This document shows positions 8,058-16,246 of a stretch of 64,000 nt of DNA, piece by piece (positions within the stretch are counted from its first letter, which is position 1; the number at the start of each line of letters is the position of its first letter). The notes under the pieces were generated by a model. The model made no database searches, had not been told where the DNA came from, and was given only the letters and a program-made list of their open reading frames with translations. The stretch comes from Burkholderia ambifaria (GTDB taxonomy: Bacteria; Pseudomonadota; Gammaproteobacteria; Burkholderiales; Burkholderiaceae), in the NCBI RefSeq assembly GCF_001443045.1, contig NZ_LKPJ01000004.1, positions 363,613 to 427,612 of the forward strand, in the 5' to 3' direction. The position numbers were made by a program, and so were the translations under genes.

Positions 8058-9050
8058 ATGCGAGCCTTGCTGATCGACCGCGTCGGTCATTCCGACGCGC
8101 TGCGACTGGCCGACGTTCCCGCACCGAAGCCGGGCCCCGGCGACGTGCTGATCCGCGTCGCGTACGCGGGCGTCAATCCCGCCGACTGGAAATGCCGCGA
8201 AGGCTATCTCGGCGCGTTCATGCAGATGACGCTTCCGTTCGTGATCGGTTTCGACGGGGCCGGTGTGGTCGAGGCGGTCGGCGACGGTGTCGAGGGTTTC
8301 GCGCCGGGGATGCGCGTGTTCGCGCAGACCGACGTCGGCGCGGGACGCTGGGGCGCGTATGCGGAATACGTCGCGGTGCGTCACGACTCCGTCGTGCGCC
8401 TGCCCGATGCGGTGGGCTTCGCGGAAGCGGCGGCCACGCCGACGCCTGCGCTGGCCGCGTGGGCCGGCCTGTTCGACGACGGCGGGCTGCGTGCGGGGCA
8501 GACCGTGCTCGTGCACGGCGGCGCGGGTGCGGTCGGCACGTTCGCGATCCAGCTGGCCGCCCAGGCGGGCGCGCGCGTCGCCGCGACGTGCTCGGCGCAC
8601 AACCGCGCGAGCGTCGAATCGCTTGGCGCGGCGGCGAGCATCGACTATCGCGCGCAGGACATCGCCGCGGTCGTGCGGGCGTGGGCGCCCGGCGGCGTCG
8701 ATCTCGTGCTCGATGCGGTCGGTGGCGACACGCTGCCCGACGCACTCGACCTGCTGGCACCGGGCGGCACGCTCGTGAACATCATGACGCTCGCGGCGGG
8801 CGATGCGCAGCGGCTGGCTACGACGGATGCCGAAGCCGCGCGGCGCGGCCTGCGCACCGCGATGACGTATAGCCGGATGCCGAGCGGCGCCACGCTCGCA
8901 TCGATCGCCGAACGGCTCGGCCGGCGCGCGTTGCGCGTGCCGCGCTTCGACAGTTTCCCGCTCGAACAGGCTGCACGCGCACTCGATCTCGTTCAAACGG
9001 GCGACGCGAAAACCAAGTTCGTGCTGCATGTTGCGGATATCGCGGGCTGA
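8058..9050 (+). CDS. NADP-dependent medium-chain oxidoreductase (quinone oxidoreductase type)
   Basis: 330 residues, the usual length of zinc-free MDR/quinone oxidoreductases. The GroES-like N-terminal half contains YAGVNPADWKCREGY and PFVIGFDGAGVVEAVG. The Rossmann half contains the nucleotide motif VLVHGGAGAVGTFAIQLA near residues 151-168. The catalytic zinc Cys of alcohol dehydrogenases is absent, so it should reduce or oxidise quinones, enones or similar carbonyl compounds with NADP(H). It lies 56 bases after the Dabb gene, with GGAGA just upstream, in the AraC-linked operon. Confidence 0.92.
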   Translation: MRALLIDRVGHSDALRLADVPAPKPGPGDVLIRVAYAGVNPADWKCREGYLGAFMQMTLPFVIGFDGAGVVEAVGDGVEGFAPGMRVFAQTDVGAGRWGAYAEYVAVRHDSVVRLPDAVGFAEAAATPTPALAAWAGLFDDGGLRAGQTVLVHGGAGAVGTFAIQLAAQAGARVAATCSAHNRASVESLGAAASIDYRAQDIAAVVRAWAPGGVDLVLDAVGGDTLPDALDLLAPGGTLVNIMTLAAGDAQRLATTDAEAARRGLRTAMTYSRMPSGATLASIAERLGRRALRVPRFDSFPLEQAARALDLVQTGDAKTKFVLHVADIAG

Positions 9051-9093
9051 CGCCGCACGGTCCGCACGCAACATCACCTTCACCGGAGACATC

Positions 9094-9969
9094 ATGACGA
9101 ACACCCGAACCGCGACGCTCGCGGGCAAATGCGCGCTTGTAACCGGCGCGAGCCGCGGCATCGGCCGCGCGATCGCGCAGCGCCTCGCGTCCGAAGGCGC
9201 GACCGTCGTCGTGACGGCGCGCAGCCTCACGCAATCGGCGACGACTGCCGGCACGCTCGCCGAAACGGTCGCACTGGTCGAACAGGCGGGCGGCCGCGCG
9301 ATTGCGCTCGCCGCCGACCTGTCGAACCCGGCCGAGCGCGATGCGCTCGTCGGACGCGCGGCCCAGGCCGCCGGCGGCCTCGACATCCTCGTGAACAATG
9401 CGGGTGTGGCCGACTACGCGTGCGTCGACGCGATGCCGATGGCGATGTTCGACACGACGATCGAGCACTATCTGCGCATCCCGTTCGCGCTGAGCCAGGC
9501 CGCGATCCCGCTGATGCGCGCGCGCGGCGCCGGCTGGATCGTGAATGTCGGCTCGGTCACCGCGCTCGCGCCGCCGCGGCCGTTCGACGATTTCTCGCGC
9601 GCGGGCGGCGCGACCGTCTATGCGGCGGTCAAGGCCGCGCTGTCGCGCTTTACGCAAGGCCTCGCGGCCGAACTCGAAGCCGACGGGATCGCGGTGAACC
9701 TGGTCGCGCCGAGCACCGCGATCCGCACGCCGGGCGCGGCCCGTTATATCCCCGAAGGCTATCCGACCGAGGACGTCGCGTATCTCGCGGAAACGGCGCT
9801 CGCGCTGTGCAGCCTGCCGGCGCGCGAGCGCACGGGACTCGTCACGCACAGCCTGCATTTTCCGCTGTCGCAGGGGCTCGCGGTGCGCTCGCTCGACGGC
9901 CGCACGCCGTTGCCGCCGCCCGAGATTCCCGCGTACGCGCATCCCCGCATCGACCCGACAGGACGCTGA
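9094..9969 (+). CDS. Short-chain dehydrogenase/reductase (SDR)
   Basis: 291 residues. The start at 9094 is preceded by CCGGAGA. Classical SDR marks are visible: the cofactor motif VTGASRGIG (residues 16-24), the NNAG motif, a catalytic Ser in VNVGSVTAL and the YxxxK motif YAAVK. A short insertion (PPRPFDDFSRAGGAT) separates Ser and Tyr. It ends with a long, proline-rich tail (PLPPPEIPAYAHPRIDPTGR), a little longer than usual for the family. It should interconvert an alcohol and a ketone with NAD(P)H. It lies one base from the next SDR gene, so they are certainly co-transcribed. Confidence 0.92.
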   Translation: MTNTRTATLAGKCALVTGASRGIGRAIAQRLASEGATVVVTARSLTQSATTAGTLAETVALVEQAGGRAIALAADLSNPAERDALVGRAAQAAGGLDILVNNAGVADYACVDAMPMAMFDTTIEHYLRIPFALSQAAIPLMRARGAGWIVNVGSVTALAPPRPFDDFSRAGGATVYAAVKAALSRFTQGLAAELEADGIAVNLVAPSTAIRTPGAARYIPEGYPTEDVAYLAETALALCSLPARERTGLVTHSLHFPLSQGLAVRSLDGRTPLPPPEIPAYAHPRIDPTGR

Positions 9970-9970
9970 C

Positions 9971-10795
9971 ATGACGTATTCGATTCGCTTCGACGGCGGC
10001 ACCGCCGTGATTACCGGTGCGGCCAGCGGCATCGGCAGCGGGCTTGCGCGCCATGCCGCCGCGCTCGGCATGCGCGTGGTGCTGGCCGACCTCGACGCGG
10101 CGAAGCTCGACGCGTTCGCCGCGACGCTCGACACCGACGTGCTGTGCGTGCCGACCGACGTCAGCCGGCCGGAGGCCGTCGATGCGCTGGCCGACGCCGC
10201 ATGGCAGCGCTTCGGCGGCGTCGACCTGCTGTTCAACAACGCGGGCGTGATGGCGACCGGCTTCAGTTGGGAAATCACGCCGGAACGGTTCGAGCGCAGT
10301 TTCGCGATCAACGTGCACGGCGTGCTGAACGGGATCCGCAGCTTCGTGCCGCGAATGCTCGAGCGCAACCTGCCGGCGCGCATCGTCAATACCGCGTCGG
10401 TCGGCGGATTCCTGCCGAGCCCGTTGATGTCGCCTTACTCGGCGACGAAATTCGCGGTGGTTGCGCTGACCGAATCGCTGTACGGCGAGCTGAAGATGCT
10501 CGGCGCGCCGGTCGGCGTGTCGCTGCTCGCGCCGGGCCCGGTGCAGACGGGCATCTTCAACGACCCGTTCGGCGCCACGCACGACCGGCCCGAGGTGCGG
10601 GGTTTCGTCGAGACGATGCGCGCGATGCTGAACGCGCACGGGATTACGCCCGACGCATTCGCCGCGCGGGTGTTCGACGGCATTCGAGACGGGCGCTACT
10701 GGCTGATTCCGCAGCCGGAGACGATCGACGGCGCGCTGCAGCGGCGCACCGCGGACATCCTCGCCGCGCGCGATCCGTCCCTGCCGTCGTTGTGA
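9971..10795 (+). CDS. Short-chain dehydrogenase/reductase (SDR)
   Basis: 274 residues with ITGAASGIG at the cofactor site (residues 14-22), NNAG, catalytic Ser in VNTASVGGF and YSATK. The C-terminal part (GVSLLAPGPVQTGIFN, then a long helix and WLIPQPETIDGALQRR) resembles SDRs that act on bulky hydrophobic ketones. It is the last gene of the AraC-linked operon: two alpha/beta-barrel-like proteins, an MDR reductase and two SDRs. The combination suggests reductive or oxidative steps on a cyclic carbonyl compound. The substrate cannot be deduced. Confidence 0.92.
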   Translation: MTYSIRFDGGTAVITGAASGIGSGLARHAAALGMRVVLADLDAAKLDAFAATLDTDVLCVPTDVSRPEAVDALADAAWQRFGGVDLLFNNAGVMATGFSWEITPERFERSFAINVHGVLNGIRSFVPRMLERNLPARIVNTASVGGFLPSPLMSPYSATKFAVVALTESLYGELKMLGAPVGVSLLAPGPVQTGIFNDPFGATHDRPEVRGFVETMRAMLNAHGITPDAFAARVFDGIRDGRYWLIPQPETIDGALQRRTADILAARDPSLPSL

Positions 10796-10841
10796 GGTCG
10801 CGATGCGGGCCGGCCGTGCGATGTGACCGGCCCACGCGGCA

Positions 10842-11090
10842 TTACATATGCGTGCCGGAGCGCGTGCGGCCGTTCGGATCGCCGCCGCGATCGGGCGGCG
10901 TATTGTTCTGATCGATCTTCGCGAGCACGAAGCCGGCGGCCGGCAGCGCGGCGGGCGAACGATGGGTGGCCTGCGCGACAAGGGCGTGCGGCGACGTGGC
11001 GGGAAAACCGGATGACGTCACGCTCGGTTGAGCGAACGCCGGGAGGGATGCTGCCGCGAGGGCGGCAGCGACGATCGCGTGCGTGTTCAT
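10842..11090 (-). CDS. Small exported protein of unknown function
   Basis: 82 residues. An AAGGAG ribosome site precedes the ATG, and a clear signal peptide ends AFAQ (MNTHAIVAAALAAASLPAFAQ). The mature peptide of about 61 residues is polar and proline/glycine-rich, ending DRGGDPNGRTRSGTHM, with no cysteines and no motif I recognise. The good start site and signal peptide argue that it is a real gene. It lies tail to tail with the SDR operon. Confidence 0.6.
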   Translation of the reverse strand: MNTHAIVAAALAAASLPAFAQPSVTSSGFPATSPHALVAQATHRSPAALPAAGFVLAKIDQNNTPPDRGGDPNGRTRSGTHM

Positions 11091-11226
11091 GGCGACTCCT
11101 TCTTCACGACTGACCTGACTGCGGGACGACCTAATCAGTCTAGGGCGCGAAACTTAACGCGACGTGAAGCAGCGGCGGCGTGCGGATGACAGGATGTTCA
11201 TATCAGTCATCCGCGCGCCGCGACGG

Positions 11227-12201
11227 TCATGCGGCCGCGGACACCAGCGCGCAGAAGTTCTCGAGATCGACGTTGCCGCCGCTGATCACGATGCCGACGC
11301 GCTTGCCCCTCAGTTCGTCCTTCATCCGGCGCGCGGCTGCGAACGACAGGCAGCCGGTCGGCTCGACGACAATCTTCATACGGGTCGCGAAGAAGCGCAT
11401 GCAGTCGACCAGTTCCGCGTCGGTCGCGGTCAGGATGTCGTCGACGTCGCGCCGCAGGATCGGGAACGTCAGGTTGCCGAGGTGCTGCGTCTGCGCGCCG
11501 TCGGCGATCGTGCGCGGCGTGTCGATATGCACGATCGACCCGGACCGGAACGATTGCTGGCCGTCGTTGCCGGCTTCCGGCTCCACGCCGTACAGCTTCG
11601 CGTGCGGCGACAGCGCGCGCGTCGCGAGCGCCGTGCCCGACAGCAGGCCGCCGCCGCCGAGCGGCGTGAACACCGCGTCGAGCGGCCCGACTTCATCGAA
11701 CAGTTCCTTCGCCGCCGTGCCCTGGCCGGCGATCACGTCGGCGTGATCGTACGGCGGGATCAGCGTGAGCCCGTGCTTTTCCGCGAGCTCGCGGCCGATC
11801 TGCTCGCGGTCTTCGGTGTAGCGGTCGTAGGTCACGACGTTGCCGCCATAGCCGCGCGTCGCGGCCATCTTCGCGGCCGGTGCGTCCTGCGGCATCACGA
11901 TCGTCGCCGGGATGCCGAGGATGCGCGCCGACAGCGCGATCGCCTGCGCATGGTTGCCGGACGAGAACGCGACGACACCGTTGCGGCGCTGCGTCGCGTC
12001 GAAGCGCGACAGCGCGTTGAACGCGCCGCGGAACTTGAACGCGCCCATGCGCTGCAGGTTCTCGCACTTGAAGAACACCTGCGCGCCGAGCGCTTCGTCG
12101 ATCGTCCGCGACGTCATCACGGGCGTGCGGTGCGCGTGGCCTTCGAGCCGTGCCGCGGCGGCCGCGACGTCGTCGTAGGTGGGGAGGGTCGGAGTGGTCA
12201 T
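11227..12201 (-). CDS. PLP-dependent threonine/hydroxyaspartate ammonia-lyase (serine racemase-like)
   Basis: 324 residues, matching the short, ACT-less fold-type II threonine dehydratase and threo-3-hydroxyaspartate ammonia-lyase family. The PLP lysine is in AFKFRGAF (about residue 55), the substrate loop is SSGNHAQ, and the phosphate-binding glycine loop is GGGGLLSG. It should deaminate a hydroxy-amino acid such as threonine or 3-hydroxyaspartate to a keto acid and ammonia. It is the last gene of an operon with a YheO-type regulator and a YbaK-like protein. The regulator partner fits catabolic rather than biosynthetic use, because a biosynthetic IlvA would carry ACT domains. Confidence 0.88.
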   Translation of the reverse strand: MTTPTLPTYDDVAAAAARLEGHAHRTPVMTSRTIDEALGAQVFFKCENLQRMGAFKFRGAFNALSRFDATQRRNGVVAFSSGNHAQAIALSARILGIPATIVMPQDAPAAKMAATRGYGGNVVTYDRYTEDREQIGRELAEKHGLTLIPPYDHADVIAGQGTAAKELFDEVGPLDAVFTPLGGGGLLSGTALATRALSPHAKLYGVEPEAGNDGQQSFRSGSIVHIDTPRTIADGAQTQHLGNLTFPILRRDVDDILTATDAELVDCMRFFATRMKIVVEPTGCLSFAAARRMKDELRGKRVGIVISGGNVDLENFCALVSAAA

Positions 12202-12270
12202 GAGTCGCTCGTCGGAAGAGTCAGTCAACAGGTAAGCGGGCGTGCCATGGGCGCGCATCCGCATCACGCA

Positions 12271-12909
12271 TCATTTCGCATCGTTGTATACGGTCGCGCG
12301 CGACACGCCGAGGTGCTGCGACACGATTTCCATCGCGCGGCGCACTTCGAGGAAGCCGTCCGTCTTCAGCGTCTGCATCAGCTCGCGGCGCTGCTCGGTC
12401 TTCAGCTCGCGCGGCGTGGTCGCGAGGCGCGTCGCGAACGCGTCGATGCGCTGCCGGATCGCGTCCGCGCCCGCCGGGTCGAGCGTTTCGGCGACCGGCT
12501 CGCCTTCGGTGCTGCAGAACTGGTGCAGCATCCCCTGGAAGCCGCGGAACAGCGTGACGTCCGCGTTCAGGCACAGCGCGGCCACGTAGCGGCCGCTCGA
12601 ATCCTTGATGCCGATCGACGTGCTTTTCGCGGTGCGGCCGTCGGCGAAGCGGTTCGCGTAGTTCGCGAGCACCTGCGGAAAGTCGTCGTCCGCGATGCGG
12701 GCGAGGCCGAGTTCGGTCGCCGGATCGCCGACCGCGCGGCCCGACAGGTTGTTGTGAATCGCGAGGATCGCATGCTCGGGCGTGCGCAGGTCGTGCACGA
12801 CGACCTCGGTGAACGGCGCGAACATCGCGCCGAGCCCTTCGGCGATGCGCAGCACCTGCTCGATCAGCGACGCCTGTTCCGACTGTGGTTTGGAACGGGG
12901 CGCGGTCAC
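12271..12909 (-). CDS. YheO/DauR-type transcriptional regulator (PAS-like plus HTH)
   Basis: 212 residues. The N-terminal YheO-like PAS domain (about residues 15-130) contains FTEVVVHDLRTPEHAILAIHNNLSGRAVGDPATELGL and the typical GRTAKSTSIGIKDSSGRYVAALCLN. The C-terminal helix-turn-helix ends LEVRRAMEIVSQHLGVSRATVYNDAK. DauR of Pseudomonas, in this family, controls D-amino-acid catabolism. The gene starts with GTG, overlapping the stop of the YbaK-like gene (GTGA), and lies just before the ammonia-lyase, so control of that enzyme is the natural guess. Confidence 0.9.
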   Translation of the reverse strand: MTAPRSKPQSEQASLIEQVLRIAEGLGAMFAPFTEVVVHDLRTPEHAILAIHNNLSGRAVGDPATELGLARIADDDFPQVLANYANRFADGRTAKSTSIGIKDSSGRYVAALCLNADVTLFRGFQGMLHQFCSTEGEPVAETLDPAGADAIRQRIDAFATRLATTPRELKTEQRRELMQTLKTDGFLEVRRAMEIVSQHLGVSRATVYNDAK

Positions 12910-13427
12910 GCGTTGGCCTGGACGGTGGGGGTGTCGGTCGTTTCCGGCCGCGTGATGTCGGCCAGGAGCGGGCGGGCGATTCGCACGTAGTCGGATGCGT
13001 CGAGCACGACCGAGCGGTCGAGGCGGCCCGCGTTGAACGCGATTTCATCGTTCAGTTCGATCAGCGCGGGATCGACGACGAGCGTCACGTTGGCATCGAA
13101 CGCGAACGGCGGCACGGCGCCCATCACGCAGCGCGTGACCGTGGCGGCGAGTTCGGGCGGCGCGAGCGTCGCCTTGCGGCGGCCGAGCGCGTCGGCGACC
13201 TTGCGGAAATCGATCTTCAGGTGGCCGGGGATCACTGCGAGCGCGGTGGCGTCGCCGCCGTCCTTGAACGTGCAGAGCATCGCCTTCGCACCCTGTTCGG
13301 GACGCGTGCCGCGAATCGCGGCGATCACGTCGGATTTGCCTTCGGCCGGGTGATCCAGCACGCGGAACCGTGCGCCGGAGGTATTCAACAGTGTGCACAG
13401 CGCGTCGAAAACTGGGTAGTCGCTCAT
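12906..13427 (-). CDS. YbaK/aminoacyl-tRNA deacylase-like protein
   Basis: 173 residues starting MSDYPVFDALCTLLNTSGARFRVLDHPAEGKSD. The YbaK/ProX fold is recognised from HPAEGKSDVIAAIRGTRPEQGAKAMLC, the conserved lysine context, and GAVPPFAF followed by LIELNDEIAFNAGRLDRSVVLDASDY. Family members hydrolyse mischarged aminoacyl-tRNA, usually as trans-editing factors. It heads the operon with the YheO-type regulator and the ammonia-lyase and overlaps the regulator by 4 bases. A start further upstream is possible, but MSDYPVFD is the natural beginning. Confidence 0.87.
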   Translation of the reverse strand: MSDYPVFDALCTLLNTSGARFRVLDHPAEGKSDVIAAIRGTRPEQGAKAMLCTFKDGGDATALAVIPGHLKIDFRKVADALGRRKATLAPPELAATVTRCVMGAVPPFAFDANVTLVVDPALIELNDEIAFNAGRLDRSVVLDASDYVRIARPLLADITRPETTDTPTVQANA

Positions 13428-13648
13428 GTCGTTCCGGGAAGGAGGAGGCGCATTGCGGTACGCGGGGACGGCGCGCATCGGTTGCCGTCGATGAATTGTC
13501 CAAGTATAGACGTTTTGTCATGTGCGTGGCAAAAGCGCGAAGCATGAATCGCCGTGCCTGTCCTCCCACCAACTGCCGAAAGGACGTTTCATATCGTGGA
13601 ATGCGCGGCGCATTCCCGACGCGTCGCCTTTCCGCCGCTTGAAAATCT

Positions 13649-13665
13649 GTTTTGCATTGCAAAAC
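13649..13665 (+). promoter_or_regulatory. 17-bp palindrome upstream of aceA (GTTTTGCA-T-TGCAAAAC)
   Basis: A perfect inverted repeat of 8 bases around a single T, 174 bases upstream of the isocitrate lyase start. The TTTGCA/TGCAAA half-sites resemble those bound by RamB- and PccR-like XRE regulators of acetate and propionate metabolism (TTTGCAAA). The regulator is not in the window, so the assignment is inference. Confidence 0.5.
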
Positions 13666-13710
13666 GGGCTGCTTATCTCATTGAAAAACAAGAGAAATTT
13701 ATATCTTATG

Positions 13711-13722
13711 TCTTATATAAGA
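13711..13722 (+). promoter_or_regulatory. 12-bp palindrome TCTTATATAAGA upstream of aceA
   Basis: A perfect 12-base palindrome with a near-repeat, TCTTATG, directly before it. It lies 117 bases upstream of aceA, close to the likely promoter. The arrangement looks like an operator for a dimeric regulator of the GntR type, but no regulator gene is adjacent. Confidence 0.45.
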
Positions 13723-13838
13723 GTTGATCGGCGATGCATCGCGCAGCGTTACTATTGAGTCCATGCAGTTCGCTTCGTCACACGGAGCGGGCAGGCTGAA
13801 CCCTTTACTCAAATGCGCTTCGTTCCCAGGAGATTGAC

Positions 13839-15425
13839 ATGTCCCAATATCAAGACGACATCAAGGCAGTGGCTGGCTTGAAGGAAAACCACGGCAGCGC
13901 GTGGAACGCCATCAGCCCCGAGTATGCCGCTCGCATGCGTGCCCAGAACAAGTTCAAGACGGGCCTGGATATCGCGAAGTACACCGCGAAGATCATGCGC
14001 GCCGACATGGCCGCGTATGACGCCGATCCGGCCAAGTACACGCAGTCGCTGGGTTGCTGGCACGGCTTCATCGGCCAGCAGAAGATGATCTCCATCAAGA
14101 AGCACTTCAACAGCACCGAACGCCGCTACCTGTACCTGTCGGGCTGGATGGTCGCCGCGCTGCGCTCGGAGTTCGGCCCGCTGCCGGACCAGTCGATGCA
14201 CGAAAAGACCTCGGTCAGCGCGCTGATCCGCGAGCTGTACACGTTCCTGCGCCAGGCCGATGCCCGTGAACTGGGCGGCCTGTTCCGCGAGCTCGATGCT
14301 GCCAAGGACGCCGCTGCCAAGGCCGCGATCCAGGAAAAGATCGACAACCACGTGACGCACGTCGTGCCGATCATCGCCGACATCGACGCAGGCTTCGGCA
14401 ACGCGGAAGCAACGTACCTGCTGGCCAAGCAGTTCATCGAAGCGGGTGCATGCTGCATCCAGATCGAGAACCAGGTGTCCGACGAGAAGCAGTGCGGCCA
14501 CCAGGACGGCAAGGTCACCGTGCCGCACGAGGACTTCCTCGCGAAGATCCGCGCGATCCGCTACGCGTTCCTGGAACTGGGCGTGGACGACGGCGTCATC
14601 GTCGCCCGTACCGACTCGCTCGGCGCCGGCCTGACCAAGCAGATCGCCGTGACGAACGCGCCGGGCGACCTGGGCGACCAATACAATGCATTCCTCGACT
14701 GCGAAGAGCTGTCGGCAGACCAGCTGGGCAACGGTGACGTCATCATCAAGCGCGACGGCAAGCTGCTGCGTCCGAAGCGCCTGCCGAGCAACCTGTTCCA
14801 GTTCCGCGCCGGCACGGGCGAAGCGCGTTGCGTGCTCGATTGCATCACGTCGCTGCAGAACGGCGCCGACCTGCTGTGGATCGAAACCGAAAAGCCGCAC
14901 ATCGCGCAGATCGGCGGCATGGTCAGCGAAATCCGCAAGGTGATCCCGAACGCGAAGCTGGTGTACAACAACAGCCCGTCGTTCAACTGGACGCTGAACT
15001 TCCGTCAGCAGGCATTTGACGGGATGAAGGCAGCAGGCAAGGACGTGTCGGCATACGACCGGGCGCAGCTGATGAGCGTCGAGTACGACGAGACCGAACT
15101 GGCCAAGCTCGCCGACGAGAAGATCCGTACGTTCCAGGCCGATGCGTCGCGTGAAGCAGGCATTTTCCACCACCTGATCACGCTGCCGACGTACCACACG
15201 GCTGCGCTGTCGACCGACAACCTCGCGAAGGAATACTTCGGCGACCAGGGCATGCTCGGTTACGTGGCCGGCGTGCAGCGCAAGGAAATCCGCCAGGGCA
15301 TCGCGTGCGTCAAGCACCAGAACATGTCCGGCTCGGATATCGGCGACGACCACAAGGAATACTTCAGCGGCGACGCAGCGCTGAAGGCGGCGGGCAAGGA
15401 CAACACGATGAACCAGTTCTCGTAA
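13839..15425 (+). CDS. aceA: Isocitrate lyase (glyoxylate shunt), long form
   Basis: 528 residues, about 100 longer than the 430-residue E. coli type. It cleaves isocitrate to glyoxylate and succinate in the cytoplasm, allowing growth on acetate, fatty acids or other acetyl-CoA sources. Conserved parts are the metal-binding DIDAGFGNAEATYLLAKQFIEAG region (residues 181-203), the catalytic signature EKQCGH (216-221, Cys219), and the C-terminal NNSPSFNW motif. AGGAG lies 8 bases before the ATG. Palindromes lie upstream and a strong terminator follows, so it is a single-gene unit. Malate synthase is not in the window. Confidence 0.97.
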   Translation: MSQYQDDIKAVAGLKENHGSAWNAISPEYAARMRAQNKFKTGLDIAKYTAKIMRADMAAYDADPAKYTQSLGCWHGFIGQQKMISIKKHFNSTERRYLYLSGWMVAALRSEFGPLPDQSMHEKTSVSALIRELYTFLRQADARELGGLFRELDAAKDAAAKAAIQEKIDNHVTHVVPIIADIDAGFGNAEATYLLAKQFIEAGACCIQIENQVSDEKQCGHQDGKVTVPHEDFLAKIRAIRYAFLELGVDDGVIVARTDSLGAGLTKQIAVTNAPGDLGDQYNAFLDCEELSADQLGNGDVIIKRDGKLLRPKRLPSNLFQFRAGTGEARCVLDCITSLQNGADLLWIETEKPHIAQIGGMVSEIRKVIPNAKLVYNNSPSFNWTLNFRQQAFDGMKAAGKDVSAYDRAQLMSVEYDETELAKLADEKIRTFQADASREAGIFHHLITLPTYHTAALSTDNLAKEYFGDQGMLGYVAGVQRKEIRQGIACVKHQNMSGSDIGDDHKEYFSGDAALKAAGKDNTMNQFS

Positions 15426-15443
15426 TCGTCTCACCCGCGGCAC

Positions 15444-15481
15444 AACGCCAACCCGTCACATCGCGGGTTGGCGTTTTTTTT
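15444..15481 (+). terminator. Rho-independent terminator of aceA
   Basis: A perfect 12-bp stem (AACGCCAACCCG, 15444-15455; CGGGTTGGCGTT, 15464-15475) around an 8-base loop, running into a tract of eight T. The T tract overlaps the stop codon of the convergent EthD gene. Confidence 0.95.
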
Positions 15482-16196
15482 ATCCGCGCACGGCCTTCAC
15501 GACATACTGGCTCGTCGGCACCACGTCGATCTTGTCGAAATCGATGAAGCGTGCGCAGCTGTCCATCATCTCCGCGACGTTGCGCTGGAACTTCGCCTCG
15601 TCGCCGAGCGCATCGAAGAACGCGTACGGATCGGTCATCGCCGCAGCCGGGAAGCATTCCTCGACGATCGCGTCGTAGCCGGGCGCCGCATGCGTGAGCG
15701 CACGCACGACCACGTTCTGCACGTACAGGAAATTGTCCTGCGTATCGATCGCGACGCGCGTATGGTGGCCGTGCCACACGTCGAGCCACGCTTCGTGCGT
15801 GAGGCGCGGCGGGCGCTTCAGGAACGCGAGCTGCGAGAAGCCGCTCGTGCGCTCGCCGGGCCGCGCCGGAAAACGCGTGTTCGGAATCGGCTGCGACTCG
15901 GTGACGAGATACGCGGCCATGTGCGGGACGATCGCGCGCACCGCGTCGTCGAACGGCTGTCGGAATATCGGGTTCGCGCTGTCGATCCACACGGCGACGA
16001 TCCCGTCGATGCCCGGGTGCGTGTTGGTTTGCTTCAGGCCGGCGGCCGGTGCGACATCGGCGTCGGCGACGTTCACCTGCACGCCGTGCGCGCCGAGCGA
16101 CAGCAGCTTGTCGGCGAGCTGCGCGCGCACGTTGCGGCTCCACTGCTCGGGCGCGACCTGCGCATCGCGCCACAACACGTAAATGACTTTCTCCAT
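15480..16196 (-). CDS. EthD-domain protein
   Basis: 238 residues starting MEKVIYVLWRDAQVAPEQWSRNVRAQLADKLLSLG. Two ferredoxin-like halves are visible. The second has the EthD hallmark FLKRPPRLTHEAWLDVWHGHHTRVA followed by a strand containing YVQNVVVRAL. EthD proteins occur in degradative clusters (the founding member is needed for ethyl tert-butyl ether degradation) and in fungal polyketide decarboxylases. The biochemical role is often unclear. The gene follows a SnoaL-like gene on the same strand, 50 bases downstream of its stop, and they probably form one operon divergent from the 16967-20043 operon. Confidence 0.85.
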   Translation of the reverse strand: MEKVIYVLWRDAQVAPEQWSRNVRAQLADKLLSLGAHGVQVNVADADVAPAAGLKQTNTHPGIDGIVAVWIDSANPIFRQPFDDAVRAIVPHMAAYLVTESQPIPNTRFPARPGERTSGFSQLAFLKRPPRLTHEAWLDVWHGHHTRVAIDTQDNFLYVQNVVVRALTHAAPGYDAIVEECFPAAAMTDPYAFFDALGDEAKFQRNVAEMMDSCARFIDFDKIDVVPTSQYVVKAVRG

Positions 16197-16246
16197 TGTT
16201 CCGGCTCCAGGGGGAATGACGGGATCGGCGGCGCTGCCGCCGGGTT

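Larger units (their letters stand above)
13428..13838 (+). other. Intergenic region upstream of aceA (411 bases), AT-richer, regulatory
   Basis: No convincing gene. From about 13640 to 13760 the sequence is far more AT-rich than its surroundings. It holds two palindromes, at 13649-13665 and 13711-13722, listed separately. Poly-A and poly-T tracts and a TTGATC/TACTAT pair at 13724 and 13750 may be part of the promoter, although the 20-base spacing is long. Confidence 0.6.
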
